Shown here piece by piece: positions 20,522-29,909 of a stretch of DNA of 64,000 nucleotides. The stretch spans positions 39,313-103,312 of the forward strand of contig NZ_NMQV01000012.1 in assembly GCF_002234375.1 (NCBI RefSeq). Direction: 5' to 3'. Each line of letters begins with the position of its first letter. Position 1 is the first letter of the stretch. The position numbers and the translations under genes are program-made. Origin of the DNA: Pseudomonas fluvialis. Its GTDB lineage: Bacteria > Pseudomonadota > Gammaproteobacteria > Pseudomonadales > Pseudomonadaceae. The notes below the pieces were generated by a model. That model was not told the origin of the DNA. It searched no databases and saw only the letters and a program-made list of their open reading frames with translations.

Positions 20522-21526
20522 GTGATTCCGCTTCTGGTTTGCGACGACTCCGCCATGGCGCGCAAGCAACTGATCCGCGCGCTGCCGGCCGACTGGCCGG
20601 TTTCCATTACCCAGGCCGCCCATGGCGAGGAAGCCCTCGCGGCGATCCGCCAGGGGCTAGGCCCGATCATGCTGCTCGACCTGACCATGCCGGTGCTGGA
20701 TGGCTACCAGACTCTGGCGGCCCTGCAGGCCGAAGGCTTGCAGAGCCAGGTCATCGTGGTTTCCGGTGACGTGCAAGATGAAGCCGTGCGTCGGGTACGC
20801 GAGCTGGGCGCCCTGGATTTCCTGAAAAAACCCGCCGACCCCGCGCTGCTTCTGGAAACCCTGCAACGCCACGGCCTGTACCAGGCCGCCAACCAGCCAA
20901 GCAGCGCCCCGCCAGCGCCACGCGCCGAGCTGGAACTGAAGATCAACTTCCGCGATGCCCTGCGCGAGGTGACCAACGTCGCCATGGGCCGTGCTGCCGC
21001 ACTGCTGGCCAAGGTGCTGGGCGTCTTCGTGCAACTGCCGGTGCCCCAGGTGAACATTTTTGAGGTCAGCGAGCTGCACATGACCCTGCTCGACGCACAG
21101 CGCGGCGAACGTCTCAGTGCGGTCTGCCAAGGGTTCATCGGTGACGGCATCGCCGGCGAAGCGCTGCTGCTGTTCCATGATTCGGAAGTCGCCGACATGG
21201 CGCGCCTGATGCGCTGGCAACCCGCCGACGACGCGGAAACCGCCGAGATGCTCCTCGACCTGGCCAGCATCCTGATCGGTGCCTGCCTGTCCGGCCTGGC
21301 TGAACAGATCGATGTGCGCTTTTCCCAGGGCCACCCGCAACTGCTGGGCCTGCATGCGTCCATCGACCACCTGATCCAGCTCAATCAAAAGCGCTGGAAG
21401 AAAACCCTGGCGGTGGAGATCAGCTACAGCCTGGAAGGCCAGGACATCCACTTCGACCTGCTGCTGCTGTTCACCGAAGACTCGATCCGCCGCCTGACCC
21501 ACAAGATCAACTACCTGCTGAGCTGA
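20522..21526 (+). CDS. Response regulator fused to a CheC-like domain
   Basis: A 334-residue protein. Residues 1-120 are a receiver domain: acidic pocket Asp8/Asp9, phosphoacceptor Asp53 in LLDLTMPVLDG, and the conserved Lys in FLKKPADP. After a Pro/Ala linker (about 122-135), residues 138-334 look like a CheC/CheX-type phosphatase domain, with EVTNVAMGRAA in the first signature and EMLLDLASILIGACL in the second. Such domains dephosphorylate CheY-type receivers, so this could be a phosphatase controlled by its own phosphorylation. Translation starts with GTG, preceded by AGGTGG. It is followed after four bases by a PAS-only gene. Confidence 0.85.
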   Translation: MIPLLVCDDSAMARKQLIRALPADWPVSITQAAHGEEALAAIRQGLGPIMLLDLTMPVLDGYQTLAALQAEGLQSQVIVVSGDVQDEAVRRVRELGALDFLKKPADPALLLETLQRHGLYQAANQPSSAPPAPRAELELKINFRDALREVTNVAMGRAAALLAKVLGVFVQLPVPQVNIFEVSELHMTLLDAQRGERLSAVCQGFIGDGIAGEALLLFHDSEVADMARLMRWQPADDAETAEMLLDLASILIGACLSGLAEQIDVRFSQGHPQLLGLHASIDHLIQLNQKRWKKTLAVEISYSLEGQDIHFDLLLLFTEDSIRRLTHKINYLLS

Positions 21527-21530
21527 ACCG

Positions 21531-21974
21531 ATGCCCGCGCAAATCGATATCAAGGAAGTCCACTGGCTGCTGGACATCGTGCAATGCATCGATGTCGGCG
21601 TCATCGTGCTGGACCGCCAGTACCGTGTCGAGGTGTGGAACAGTTTCATGGAAAACCACTCCGGCCTCGGCCCGGACGAAGTGCATGGCAAGGAGCTGTT
21701 TGCCCTGTTCCCGGAAATCGACGCTACCTGGTTCAAGCGCAAGGTAGACACCGTGGTACAACTGGGCACCCGCGCCTTCAGCCTGTGGGAGCAGCGCCCC
21801 TACCTGATGCACTTCAAGAACTACCAGCCGATCACCGGCCAGGAAGACTTCATGTACCAGAACGTCACCCTGCTGCCGCTGGCCGCCTCCAGCGGCACGG
21901 TGGAGCACCTGTGCGTGGTGATCTATGACATGACGGCCGCGGCGACCCACAAGAAACAGCTGGGCCGCCGCTAA
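21531..21974 (+). CDS. Stand-alone PAS-domain protein
   Basis: A 147-residue protein made almost entirely of one PAS domain (about residues 12-135: DVGVIVLDRQYRVEVWNSF, then HSGL, LFALFPEID, and the closing VVIYDMTA). No output domain is present. It lies four bases after the response regulator-CheC gene and is surely cotranscribed with it. Its HSG, FPEID and W-x-x-RPYL elements recur in the PAS domain of the histidine kinase at 26670-27926, so the two belong to one PAS subfamily. Likely role: ligand- or cofactor-binding partner in signalling; this is inference. Confidence 0.82.
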   Translation: MPAQIDIKEVHWLLDIVQCIDVGVIVLDRQYRVEVWNSFMENHSGLGPDEVHGKELFALFPEIDATWFKRKVDTVVQLGTRAFSLWEQRPYLMHFKNYQPITGQEDFMYQNVTLLPLAASSGTVEHLCVVIYDMTAAATHKKQLGRR

Positions 21975-21978
21975 GCAC

Positions 21979-23298
<1,320 letters not shown>

Positions 23299-23396
23299 CG
23301 GGTCACTCTCGGTGGCACAAAAACAGCCTGCAGTGTACCTGCTTGCACGACACAGATCAGGTAAAGTGCCGCCGCCCTCCTTTGCGAGCCCGAGCC

Positions 23397-24056
23397 ATGA
23401 ACCCACTGTCCGCACTGGGCGATGCCTGGTATTTCTATCGTCGCCATTGTCTGGCCATCAGCGGCCTGTGCCTGCCGCTGATTGTCCTCGAAGCCCTGCT
23501 ACGCCAGGTCCTGAACAGCACGTTGAACACCGACCAGGCAGCCATCGGCGAGCTGTTGCTGAGCCTGCTGTGCTACCCGCTGTACGGCGCGGCACTGATT
23601 CTGTTCATCGACAACCGCCTGCACGCACAACCGGCCAGCCACGCCGCGCTGTATGCCGGAGCACTGCGTCTGTGGCCACGCATGGCGGTCCTCTGCGCCC
23701 TGGCCACCCTGCTGATCATGCTCGGCGCTTCGCTGCTGATCCTGCCTGGACTGTGGCTGATGGTGCGCCTGGCTTTTGCCGAATACCTGCTGGTCCTGCA
23801 CGGCCTGCCGCCTCTGGCGGCAGTGCGCGAAAGCTTCCTGCTCACCCGCGGCTATTTCTGGCAACTCGGCCCACTGCTACTGGGCATCATCCTGCCGCTG
23901 TGGCTGCTGCATGGCTGGCTGGGCAGCCTGTTACCTTCACCCAGCAGCCCGCTGGCAGTCCTCCTGGATAGCGGACATGCCCTGGCCCAGCTGTTTACCA
24001 GCGTACTGGCCTGGCGTCTGTGTCAGCTGCGCCTGCAGCTTACTGAGGCGGCCTGA
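23397..24056 (+). CDS. YciC/UPF0259-like integral membrane protein
   Basis: A 219-residue protein with about five to six hydrophobic helices and a conserved-looking PLYGAALILFIDNRL stretch and FAEYLLVLHGLPPLAAVRES segment, which recall the UPF0259 (YciC) family of inner-membrane proteins. The biological role of the family is unknown. The ATG at 23397 follows the divergent helicase promoter region by about 98 bases. Its end overlaps the convergent short-chain dehydrogenase gene by 17 bases. Confidence 0.78.
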   Translation: MNPLSALGDAWYFYRRHCLAISGLCLPLIVLEALLRQVLNSTLNTDQAAIGELLLSLLCYPLYGAALILFIDNRLHAQPASHAALYAGALRLWPRMAVLCALATLLIMLGASLLILPGLWLMVRLAFAEYLLVLHGLPPLAAVRESFLLTRGYFWQLGPLLLGIILPLWLLHGWLGSLLPSPSSPLAVLLDSGHALAQLFTSVLAWRLCQLRLQLTEAA

Positions 24057-24873
24057 GGCCCGACAGACGCGGCAACAGAACGCGCTCGAACAGGCGCGGG
24101 AAGAAACGCGCCAGCACCCGCGCACGCCAGTCGACATTGGACAGCACCAACAGGCGACGCCGCTGTAGCGCGCCCTGGTAGATGGCTTCGGCAACATCCT
24201 GCGGCGAGGCCACTTTGCCCATGGCCAGCGGTGGCTGACGGGTCGGCGAGCCATCGCCCACCAGGGCATTCTTGCGCAGGTCGGTGGCGGTAAAGCCCGG
24301 GCAGACCAGCATGATATTGACCCCTGAACCGCGCAGTTCGAAGCGCAGGGTCTCGAACAGCCCGTGCAGGGCATGCTTGCTGGCGTTGTAGGCACTGCGG
24401 TAGAGCAGCGGGGCAAAACCCGACAGGGAACTGAGTACGATGACCTGGCCTTGCCGGGCAATCAGACTCGGCAAAGCCTCGCGCGTGCAGTGCAGCGCGC
24501 CGAAGTAGTTGACCGCCATGACCCGCTGGAACACCGCCAGCTCTGTCTCAGCGAAGGTGCTGCGATGGGTAATGCCGGCATTGTTGATCAGGATGTCGAT
24601 GCCGCCAAAACGCTCCAGCACTCGCTGCATGGCCGCCTGCACCGCCAGCGCATCCGCCACGTCACAACACAGTCCGAGCGCCTCGACGTTATGGTGGTCG
24701 GCCAGGTGCTGCACCAGGCTATCCAGAGTTTCCTGTTGCAGATCGAAGATCACCAGGCGCGCACCCGCCTGGGCAAAGCGAATGGCCAGCGCACGACCGA
24801 TACCGGCCCCGCCCCCCGTAACCACAACCACCTTGCGCTCAAACACCTTGTTGGCAAAGACCTTGCGATGCAT
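24040..24873 (-). CDS. Short-chain dehydrogenase/reductase
   Basis: A 277-residue classical SDR oxidoreductase. The NAD(P) motif is VTGGGAGIG near the N-terminus, NNAGI is in the middle, and the catalytic Ser-Tyr-Lys is in SSLSGFAPLLYRSAYNASK. The C-terminal region (RRRLLVLSNVDWRARVLARF) is basic and hydrophobic and could contact the membrane, as in SDRs acting on lipids. The cofactor preference and substrate cannot be determined. The start at 24873 (MHRKVFANKVF) is preferred to an upstream ATG at 24915, which lies in non-conserved sequence. Confidence 0.87.
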   Translation of the reverse strand: MHRKVFANKVFERKVVVVTGGGAGIGRALAIRFAQAGARLVIFDLQQETLDSLVQHLADHHNVEALGLCCDVADALAVQAAMQRVLERFGGIDILINNAGITHRSTFAETELAVFQRVMAVNYFGALHCTREALPSLIARQGQVIVLSSLSGFAPLLYRSAYNASKHALHGLFETLRFELRGSGVNIMLVCPGFTATDLRKNALVGDGSPTRQPPLAMGKVASPQDVAEAIYQGALQRRRLLVLSNVDWRARVLARFFPRLFERVLLPRLSGLRPPQ

Positions 24874-25020
24874 GCCGCACTCCCCTGCTGGCTTAACAGC
24901 CTGAGCATAGCCCAAAGCACCCCAGTCCCGGGCAGAAGCCTGCGACGCCAGACCTCAGCCCCGTCCCGGATCGCGCATATCAAACTGCCGCGCCACCATG
25001 ACTTGTCAGAGACGCCGGTA

Positions 25021-25043
25021 GCTGCTTGTCTATGGGACAGAAC
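25021..25043 (+). promoter_or_regulatory. Motif shared upstream of both solute-binding-protein genes (copy 1)
   Basis: The stretch from 25022 to 25043 ends in GGGACAGAAC and differs from the stretch at 29855-29875, upstream of the second binding-protein gene, by two substitutions and one inserted base. It lies about 28 bases before the GTG chosen as start. Similar distance and sequence in front of two paralogues suggest a common promoter or regulator site, though recent shared ancestry of the flanks could also explain it. Confidence 0.4.
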
Positions 25044-25070
25044 AACAATAACCCAAGGATACCGCTCACC

Positions 25071-25838
25071 GTGCACCGGTTTGCCTGCATGGCGCTACTA
25101 CTTCTGCTGAGCGGCCTGACCTGGCCTACCCTGGCCAGCCCCGCGCAGGACATGCGCCCGGTGATTCGCGTCGGCTTTTACGACTTCCCGCCCTACAGCT
25201 ATGAAGACCGCCAGGGTCGTGCCCAGGGTAGCCTGCTGGCCCTCACCCAACGCCTGCTGGAACAGGCCGGCTATCGTGCGGAGCTGCGCATGCTGCCGGT
25301 CGCACGCCTGTATGCCGGGCTGCAGAACGGCAGCGTGCACGTCTGGCCTGGCGCACCCGGCAAGCCCGAACTGCAAGGCTACACCCTGGAAAGTCGCCAC
25401 CGCCTCGGGCATATCGGCCTGCACCTGTACTTCCGCGCGGATACCGCTCCGCCCGCCTTGCCGCATGGCCTGGCAGGCCGCGGACTGATTCTGATCAGTG
25501 GCTATAGCTACTGGGCGCCGTACAGCCAGTGGCTGACAGACCCCAGCCTGCAACTCCAACTGCATCGCACCAGCAGCCATGCCGCGGCGCTGGCCATGCT
25601 GCAGCGTCAACGCGGCGACTTCATCCTCGACTATCAGGAGCCCCTGGAGCAGCACAGCCAGCAGGCCGGTGTACTCGGCTTACGCTCCATCGAACTACAG
25701 CGTCTACCCCTGACCCTGGTCGTTTCACGGCGCGCACCTCAGGCCGAGCGCCTGCTGGAACAGCTTGATCAGACCTACCAACAGCTGCAGGAGGCCGGTG
25801 CAGACTTGCAGCTACCGGCGGATCATTCCTCCAGATAG
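25071..25838 (+). CDS. Periplasmic solute-binding protein, family 3 (paralogue 1)
   Basis: A 255-residue exported protein of the amino-acid-binding (SBP family 3) type. The signal peptide (HRFACMALLLLLSGLTWPTL) is followed by RVGFYDFPPYSYEDRQG, the usual first strand and ligand loop. VARLYAGLQNGSVHVWPGAP is shared, with few changes, with the second paralogue at 29910-30647. No ABC permease or ATPase lies nearby, so a sensory rather than transport role is plausible. GTG at 25071 is chosen because AAGGA lies 11 bases upstream and it starts the signal peptide exactly; an ATG at 25032 is an alternative. Confidence 0.82.
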   Translation: MHRFACMALLLLLSGLTWPTLASPAQDMRPVIRVGFYDFPPYSYEDRQGRAQGSLLALTQRLLEQAGYRAELRMLPVARLYAGLQNGSVHVWPGAPGKPELQGYTLESRHRLGHIGLHLYFRADTAPPALPHGLAGRGLILISGYSYWAPYSQWLTDPSLQLQLHRTSSHAAALAMLQRQRGDFILDYQEPLEQHSQQAGVLGLRSIELQRLPLTLVVSRRAPQAERLLEQLDQTYQQLQEAGADLQLPADHSSR

Positions 25839-26512
25839 GCGGCGTAATAGGGCAACAGATTGCGCTCCAGCTCCTCAAAAAGATCCTGCGTCTCGGCAGC
25901 CAACACGTCCAGCACGATGACCCCGTTAACCCCGTGATCACTGTCCGCAAGCGCACGCAGACGATTAGCCATGCCCAGATTGACCTGGCGTAATTGCGCA
26001 TAGAGCCCCGGCAACTCATGCAAGGCGAAGTCTGCCGACAACCCCTGCCGGGCACGCAGCATCTGTCCGATTAGATAGGCACCGACCACACGAAACAGCG
26101 TTTCATCCGCTTCACTGAAGGGCTGGTGAAAATAAGCCAACGGCAGGAAGGGGCGGGTATGTGGACAGCCCGAGGTAGCGCCCAGCAGGCCAATCAGCGA
26201 GCCCAATACACGCTGCAGGGTGGTGCGCTGCTGGATAACCCGACTGCGCCAGCGAATGGTCACCGTCAGCTCATCATAGGAGTTGCGCTGTTCGAGCGGC
26301 GCCAGCACCCGCGCCAAAGCGCGGGCAAAAGGACACCAGGGCTGCTCTGCCGGCCGCAGCGGACAGTTGCGGCATTGCTGGTACTCCAGGCGCGCCCAGT
26401 CCGGCGGCGGAGCATCCTCGGGCGGAGCAACCATGGCGAGTTCGATCAGGCAACTAGCCGGCTGACCACTGTCAAACTGCAACAAGTAACTGACTTGGGG
26501 AGCGTTATGCAT
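25823..26512 (-). CDS. Uncharacterised four-cysteine protein in the signalling cluster
   Basis: A 229-residue soluble protein with no signal peptide that I do not recognise. It has a Cys cluster at Cys47, Cys50 and Cys60 (QQCRNCPLRPAEQPWCPF) and another Cys at 116 in SGCPHT, which could together bind zinc or an iron-sulphur cluster. The C-terminal half is helical. GAGG lies about 5 bases upstream of the ATG at 26512, supporting that start over an upstream one. It diverges from the histidine-kinase gene (157 bases between starts) and its end overlaps the first solute-binding gene by 16 bases. The position suggests a role in the same signalling system, unproven. Confidence 0.7.
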   Translation of the reverse strand: MHNAPQVSYLLQFDSGQPASCLIELAMVAPPEDAPPPDWARLEYQQCRNCPLRPAEQPWCPFARALARVLAPLEQRNSYDELTVTIRWRSRVIQQRTTLQRVLGSLIGLLGATSGCPHTRPFLPLAYFHQPFSEADETLFRVVGAYLIGQMLRARQGLSADFALHELPGLYAQLRQVNLGMANRLRALADSDHGVNGVIVLDVLAAETQDLFEELERNLLPYYAAYLEE

Positions 26513-26669
26513 GCCTACCTCGACGGCGACCACCGGCAAATACGACGATCGGCTGACGCCAAAATGCCATCACTACCGCTTTTTGCGACTATGCTAAACA
26601 TAGACTTGAATTGCCAATCCGGCTGCACGCATATCGCCGCACGCCGCAAGGCCAAGGGAGGTGCCCGTC

Positions 26670-27926
26670 ATGTTCGACCACGCCTACACCCTGGCTGCCG
26701 TGGAGCAGATCGCGGCGGGCTTTTTCATTCTTGATCAAGATACCCGCATCCTCTATTGCAACCGTTTCATCGTCGAGCACAGCGGCCGGCCGGCCAGCCA
26801 GCTGGTCGGTCTGCGCCTCAACGAGGCCTTCCCGGAAATCGATACCCCCGTGTGGCGCACCATGCTGGAAAAGGTCTGGAATACCGGCACCGCCCTGCAG
26901 ACCGTGTGGCACGACCAGCCCTATCTGATCCTGCTTGATCACCAGGGTGAGGTGCCCATGCTGCAAGCCTCGCTACTCTACCGCTTTGAACTGGGCGACC
27001 AGCGACTATTCGGCCTGGCCATCTTCGATAACAGCCGCGCCGCCAAGAACAACCCCATGCTCGACGAGGCGCTACGTGCCCTCAAGCACAAGCATGACGA
27101 ATTGAGCACGCTCAGCGAGCAGCTGAAAATGGCCAACCGGCAATTGCTGCAGTCGGAAAAGATGGCCGCCATTGGCCAGTTGGCCGCCGGCGTCGCCCAT
27201 GAGATCAACAACCCGGTAGGTTTCGTCGCCTCCAACCTGAAAACGCTGGTGGGCTATGTGCGCCAGCTACTGGAGCTGGTCGATCATATGAACGAATGGG
27301 GTGGCAGCGAACTGCAGCAACTCAAGGAGCGCTTCGACTATGACTTCATCCGCGAAGACATCAACGGCTTGCTGGCGGAGTCCGCCGACGGTGTCGAACG
27401 GGTCAAGAAAATCATTGCCGCGCTGCGCGACTTTTCGCGCAGCGGCGACGACACCTTCAGCCTGGCCGACCTGCACGAAGGTATCGAAAGCACGCTCAAG
27501 GTGGTCAATAACGAGATCAAGTACAAGGCCGAAGTGATCCGCGAATACGGCGAACTGCCCCCGGTGGAATGTATTGCCGCACAGATCAACCAGGTCGTGA
27601 TGAACCTGCTGGTCAACGCCGCGCATGCCATCGAGGAGTTTGGCCGCATCGTGATCCGCACAGGCGTCGAGCGCGACCAGGCCTTCATTGAAATCGAAGA
27701 CAACGGCTGCGGTATCCCCGCTCACCTGCAGCGGCAGATCTTCGACCCCTTCTTCACCACCAAGCCGGTCGGCAAAGGCACCGGACTGGGCCTGGCGCTC
27801 TCCTACAACATCATGGAAAAGCACAACGGCCAGATCAGCCTGCGTAGCGCACCCGGCCAGGGCAGCTGCTTCCGCCTCAGCCTGCCGCTACGGCAGACCG
27901 CCAGTACGCCAAGGAGTACGGCATGA
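26670..27926 (+). CDS. Soluble PAS-domain sensor histidine kinase
   Basis: A 418-residue cytoplasmic kinase without transmembrane segments. A PAS domain fills about residues 8-125, then a coiled coil (DEALRALKHKHDELSTLSEQ), the H-box with His177 in GVAHEINNPVGF, and a HATPase_c domain with NLLVNAAHA (N-box), IEDNGCGIP (G1) and GKGTGLGLAL (G2). The start at 26670 has a strong AAGGGAGGTG site. Its stop overlaps the next gene by ATGA, so kinase and response regulator are made together; the pair resembles P. aeruginosa PA2571-PA2572. Its PAS domain is related to the lone PAS protein at 21531-21974. Confidence 0.9.
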   Translation: MFDHAYTLAAVEQIAAGFFILDQDTRILYCNRFIVEHSGRPASQLVGLRLNEAFPEIDTPVWRTMLEKVWNTGTALQTVWHDQPYLILLDHQGEVPMLQASLLYRFELGDQRLFGLAIFDNSRAAKNNPMLDEALRALKHKHDELSTLSEQLKMANRQLLQSEKMAAIGQLAAGVAHEINNPVGFVASNLKTLVGYVRQLLELVDHMNEWGGSELQQLKERFDYDFIREDINGLLAESADGVERVKKIIAALRDFSRSGDDTFSLADLHEGIESTLKVVNNEIKYKAEVIREYGELPPVECIAAQINQVVMNLLVNAAHAIEEFGRIVIRTGVERDQAFIEIEDNGCGIPAHLQRQIFDPFFTTKPVGKGTGLGLALSYNIMEKHNGQISLRSAPGQGSCFRLSLPLRQTASTPRSTA

Positions 27927-29260
27927 GCACAGCGGACCAAGACAAGCCCTGCATCCTGCTGGTAGATGATGAGGCGAGTATCCTCAATAGCCTGCGCCGC
28001 CTGCTGCGCAGCCAGCCCTACGAGTTGCTGCTGGCCAGCAGCGGTGCTCAAGCCCTGGAGCTGTTCAGCACGCACAAGGTCGACCTGGTACTCTCCGATG
28101 CCCGCATGCCGGGCATGGATGGCGCCGCGCTACTGGCGGAAATCCACAAGCGCGACCCGCAGTGCATGAACCTGCTGCTAACCGGCTACGCAGACATTGG
28201 CACCATCACCGCCGCGATCAACGAAGGGCGCATCTACCGCTACCTGAGCAAACCCTGGGACGACGACGAGCTGCTGCTGGCACTGCGCCAGGCACTCGCC
28301 CACCAGCATGCCGAACGCGAGCGCCAACGCCTGCTGCTGCTGACCCGCGAGCAGAACGAGCAACTACGCCAGCTCAACACCAGCCTGGAGCAGCGCGTAC
28401 AGGCGCGCACCGCCGAGCTGCAACAGACAGCCGACATGCTCGACCTGGCCTATGCCGAGCTGCGCCGCAGCTATGTAACCAGCACCGAAGTATTTTCCCT
28501 GCTGGTCAATCAACGCCTGCCCCGCAACAAGCAAACCAACCAGCAGGTCATCGCCCTGGTCCGCGCCTTCGCCAGCCATGCCAAGCTGGGCGAGGGCGAC
28601 AGCCACGATCTGCATATGGCGGCTGCGCTGTACAACATTGGCAAACTCAGCTGGCCGGATGCACTGATCAGCGCACCAGCCGACCTGCTACACAGCAAGC
28701 AACGCGACACCTACCGCGCCTACCCTGCACAAAGCGAATCGCTGTTGATGTCGCTGGAACCTCTACAGGATGCCGCCCGCCTGATCCGTCATCATCAGGA
28801 ACGCTGGGATGGCAGCGGCTTCCCCGACCATCTCAAGGGTGACGCCATTCCCCTCGGCGCGCGCATCCTCAAACTGGCCGTGGACTTCGTCGAACTGCAG
28901 TGCGGACTGGTGCTGGAGCGCCAGATGAACCACGACGAGGCGTTGCTGTTCCTGCAAAAGTATGCCGGACGCCTCTACGACCCCGACCTGATCGACGACT
29001 TCTGCCAGGTATGCGCTCAGCAACTGCCGGATATCACCCTGACCGACAGCGATGTGCGTGCCCTCGATACCCGCCGCCTGCAACCCGGCATGGTGCTGGC
29101 GCGCAACCTGCACGCCGATAACGGCATGTTGCTACTCAACGAAGGCAAGGCACTGTCGCCATTACTGATCGAAAAGCTGATTGCTTTTGAAGCCATCGAA
29201 GGGGCGCGCTACACCCTGTTTGTACGCGTCCCAGAACACCTGACAGCCCTGACGGAGTAA
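27923..29260 (+). CDS. Response regulator with degenerate HD-GYP domain
   Basis: A 445-residue protein. Receiver domain at residues 9-130 with phosphoacceptor Asp59 and KPWD; a coiled coil (about 130-180) leads into an HD-GYP-like domain (about 185-375). The HD dyad is replaced by YN (Tyr237-Asn238 in AALYNIGKL), and GYP is GFP (299-301 in WDGSGFPDHLKG). With the metal-binding HD lost, c-di-GMP hydrolysis is unlikely; a binding or scaffold role fits better. P. aeruginosa PA2572 has been described with a YN-GYP variant, and this looks like its relative. It overlaps the kinase gene by four bases, and a second response regulator follows after four bases. Confidence 0.9.
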   Translation: MSTADQDKPCILLVDDEASILNSLRRLLRSQPYELLLASSGAQALELFSTHKVDLVLSDARMPGMDGAALLAEIHKRDPQCMNLLLTGYADIGTITAAINEGRIYRYLSKPWDDDELLLALRQALAHQHAERERQRLLLLTREQNEQLRQLNTSLEQRVQARTAELQQTADMLDLAYAELRRSYVTSTEVFSLLVNQRLPRNKQTNQQVIALVRAFASHAKLGEGDSHDLHMAAALYNIGKLSWPDALISAPADLLHSKQRDTYRAYPAQSESLLMSLEPLQDAARLIRHHQERWDGSGFPDHLKGDAIPLGARILKLAVDFVELQCGLVLERQMNHDEALLFLQKYAGRLYDPDLIDDFCQVCAQQLPDITLTDSDVRALDTRRLQPGMVLARNLHADNGMLLLNEGKALSPLLIEKLIAFEAIEGARYTLFVRVPEHLTALTE

Positions 29261-29264
29261 GCGC

Positions 29265-29795
29265 ATGATTCGCCTGCAAGTCATCGACGACGAACCGGCC
29301 ATCCTCAAGGCCATACAACGTCTGCTGCGCCAGGAGGACTGGCAGGTGGACACCTTCAGCGACCCGCAGGACGCCCTGCAAGCGCTGACCGGAGCAAGCT
29401 ACAACCTGATTCTCTGCGACCTGCGCATGCCGCAACTGGACGGCATCACCTACCTGCAGTTCGCCCGCCAGCGCCAGCCAGGCGCCATGCGCCTGCTGTT
29501 CAGCGGCAACGGCGACCGCGAAAGCCTGGTGCAGGCCATCAACCAGGCGCAGGTACAACGCTTCATCAGCAAGCCATGGGATGACTACGAACTCCTGGAA
29601 ACCCTACGCAGCTGCCTGCAACTGCAACAACTGCAAATGGAACAGCAACGCCTGCTGCTGCAGGTGCAACAACAACAGGATCAGTTGCAACGCCAACAGC
29701 AGGCGTTACAAGAGATGCAGCGGCGCCACCCGCAACTATTCAGCCTGACCCGCGCAGAAGATGGCAGCATTCTGCTGGAGGAACATCCCGGATAA
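29265..29795 (+). CDS. Response regulator with glutamine-rich coiled-coil tail
   Basis: A 176-residue protein: receiver domain to about residue 118 (acidic Asp8-Asp9, phosphoacceptor Asp52 in LCDLRMPQLDG, Lys in ISKPWDD), then a Gln/Leu-rich coiled coil (about 120-155) and a short tail. It has no DNA-binding or enzymatic domain, so it likely acts by dimerising or by contacting a partner such as the preceding kinase or regulator. GGAG precedes the ATG at 29265, and the start follows the previous stop by four bases. With the kinase and YN-GFP regulator it forms a three-gene phosphorelay unit. Confidence 0.86.
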   Translation: MIRLQVIDDEPAILKAIQRLLRQEDWQVDTFSDPQDALQALTGASYNLILCDLRMPQLDGITYLQFARQRQPGAMRLLFSGNGDRESLVQAINQAQVQRFISKPWDDYELLETLRSCLQLQQLQMEQQRLLLQVQQQQDQLQRQQQALQEMQRRHPQLFSLTRAEDGSILLEEHPG

Positions 29796-29854
29796 CCCGC
29801 CCGGTGCATGCGGCAACAATTTTGCCACTGTCGCGGCAACGCTGAGGCACTACA

Positions 29855-29875
29855 CTGCTCGACTAGGGACAGAAC
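29855..29875 (+). promoter_or_regulatory. Motif shared upstream of both solute-binding-protein genes (copy 2)
   Basis: This copy, ending in GGGACAGAAC at 29866-29875, lies 34 bases before the ATG at 29910 and matches the copy at 25021-25043 except for two substitutions and a one-base gap. Its presence here lets the second binding protein be transcribed apart from the regulators in front of it. Confidence 0.4.
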
Positions 29876-29909
29876 GCCCCCGCGCCGATCACAACCGACA
29901 TGGACTGCT

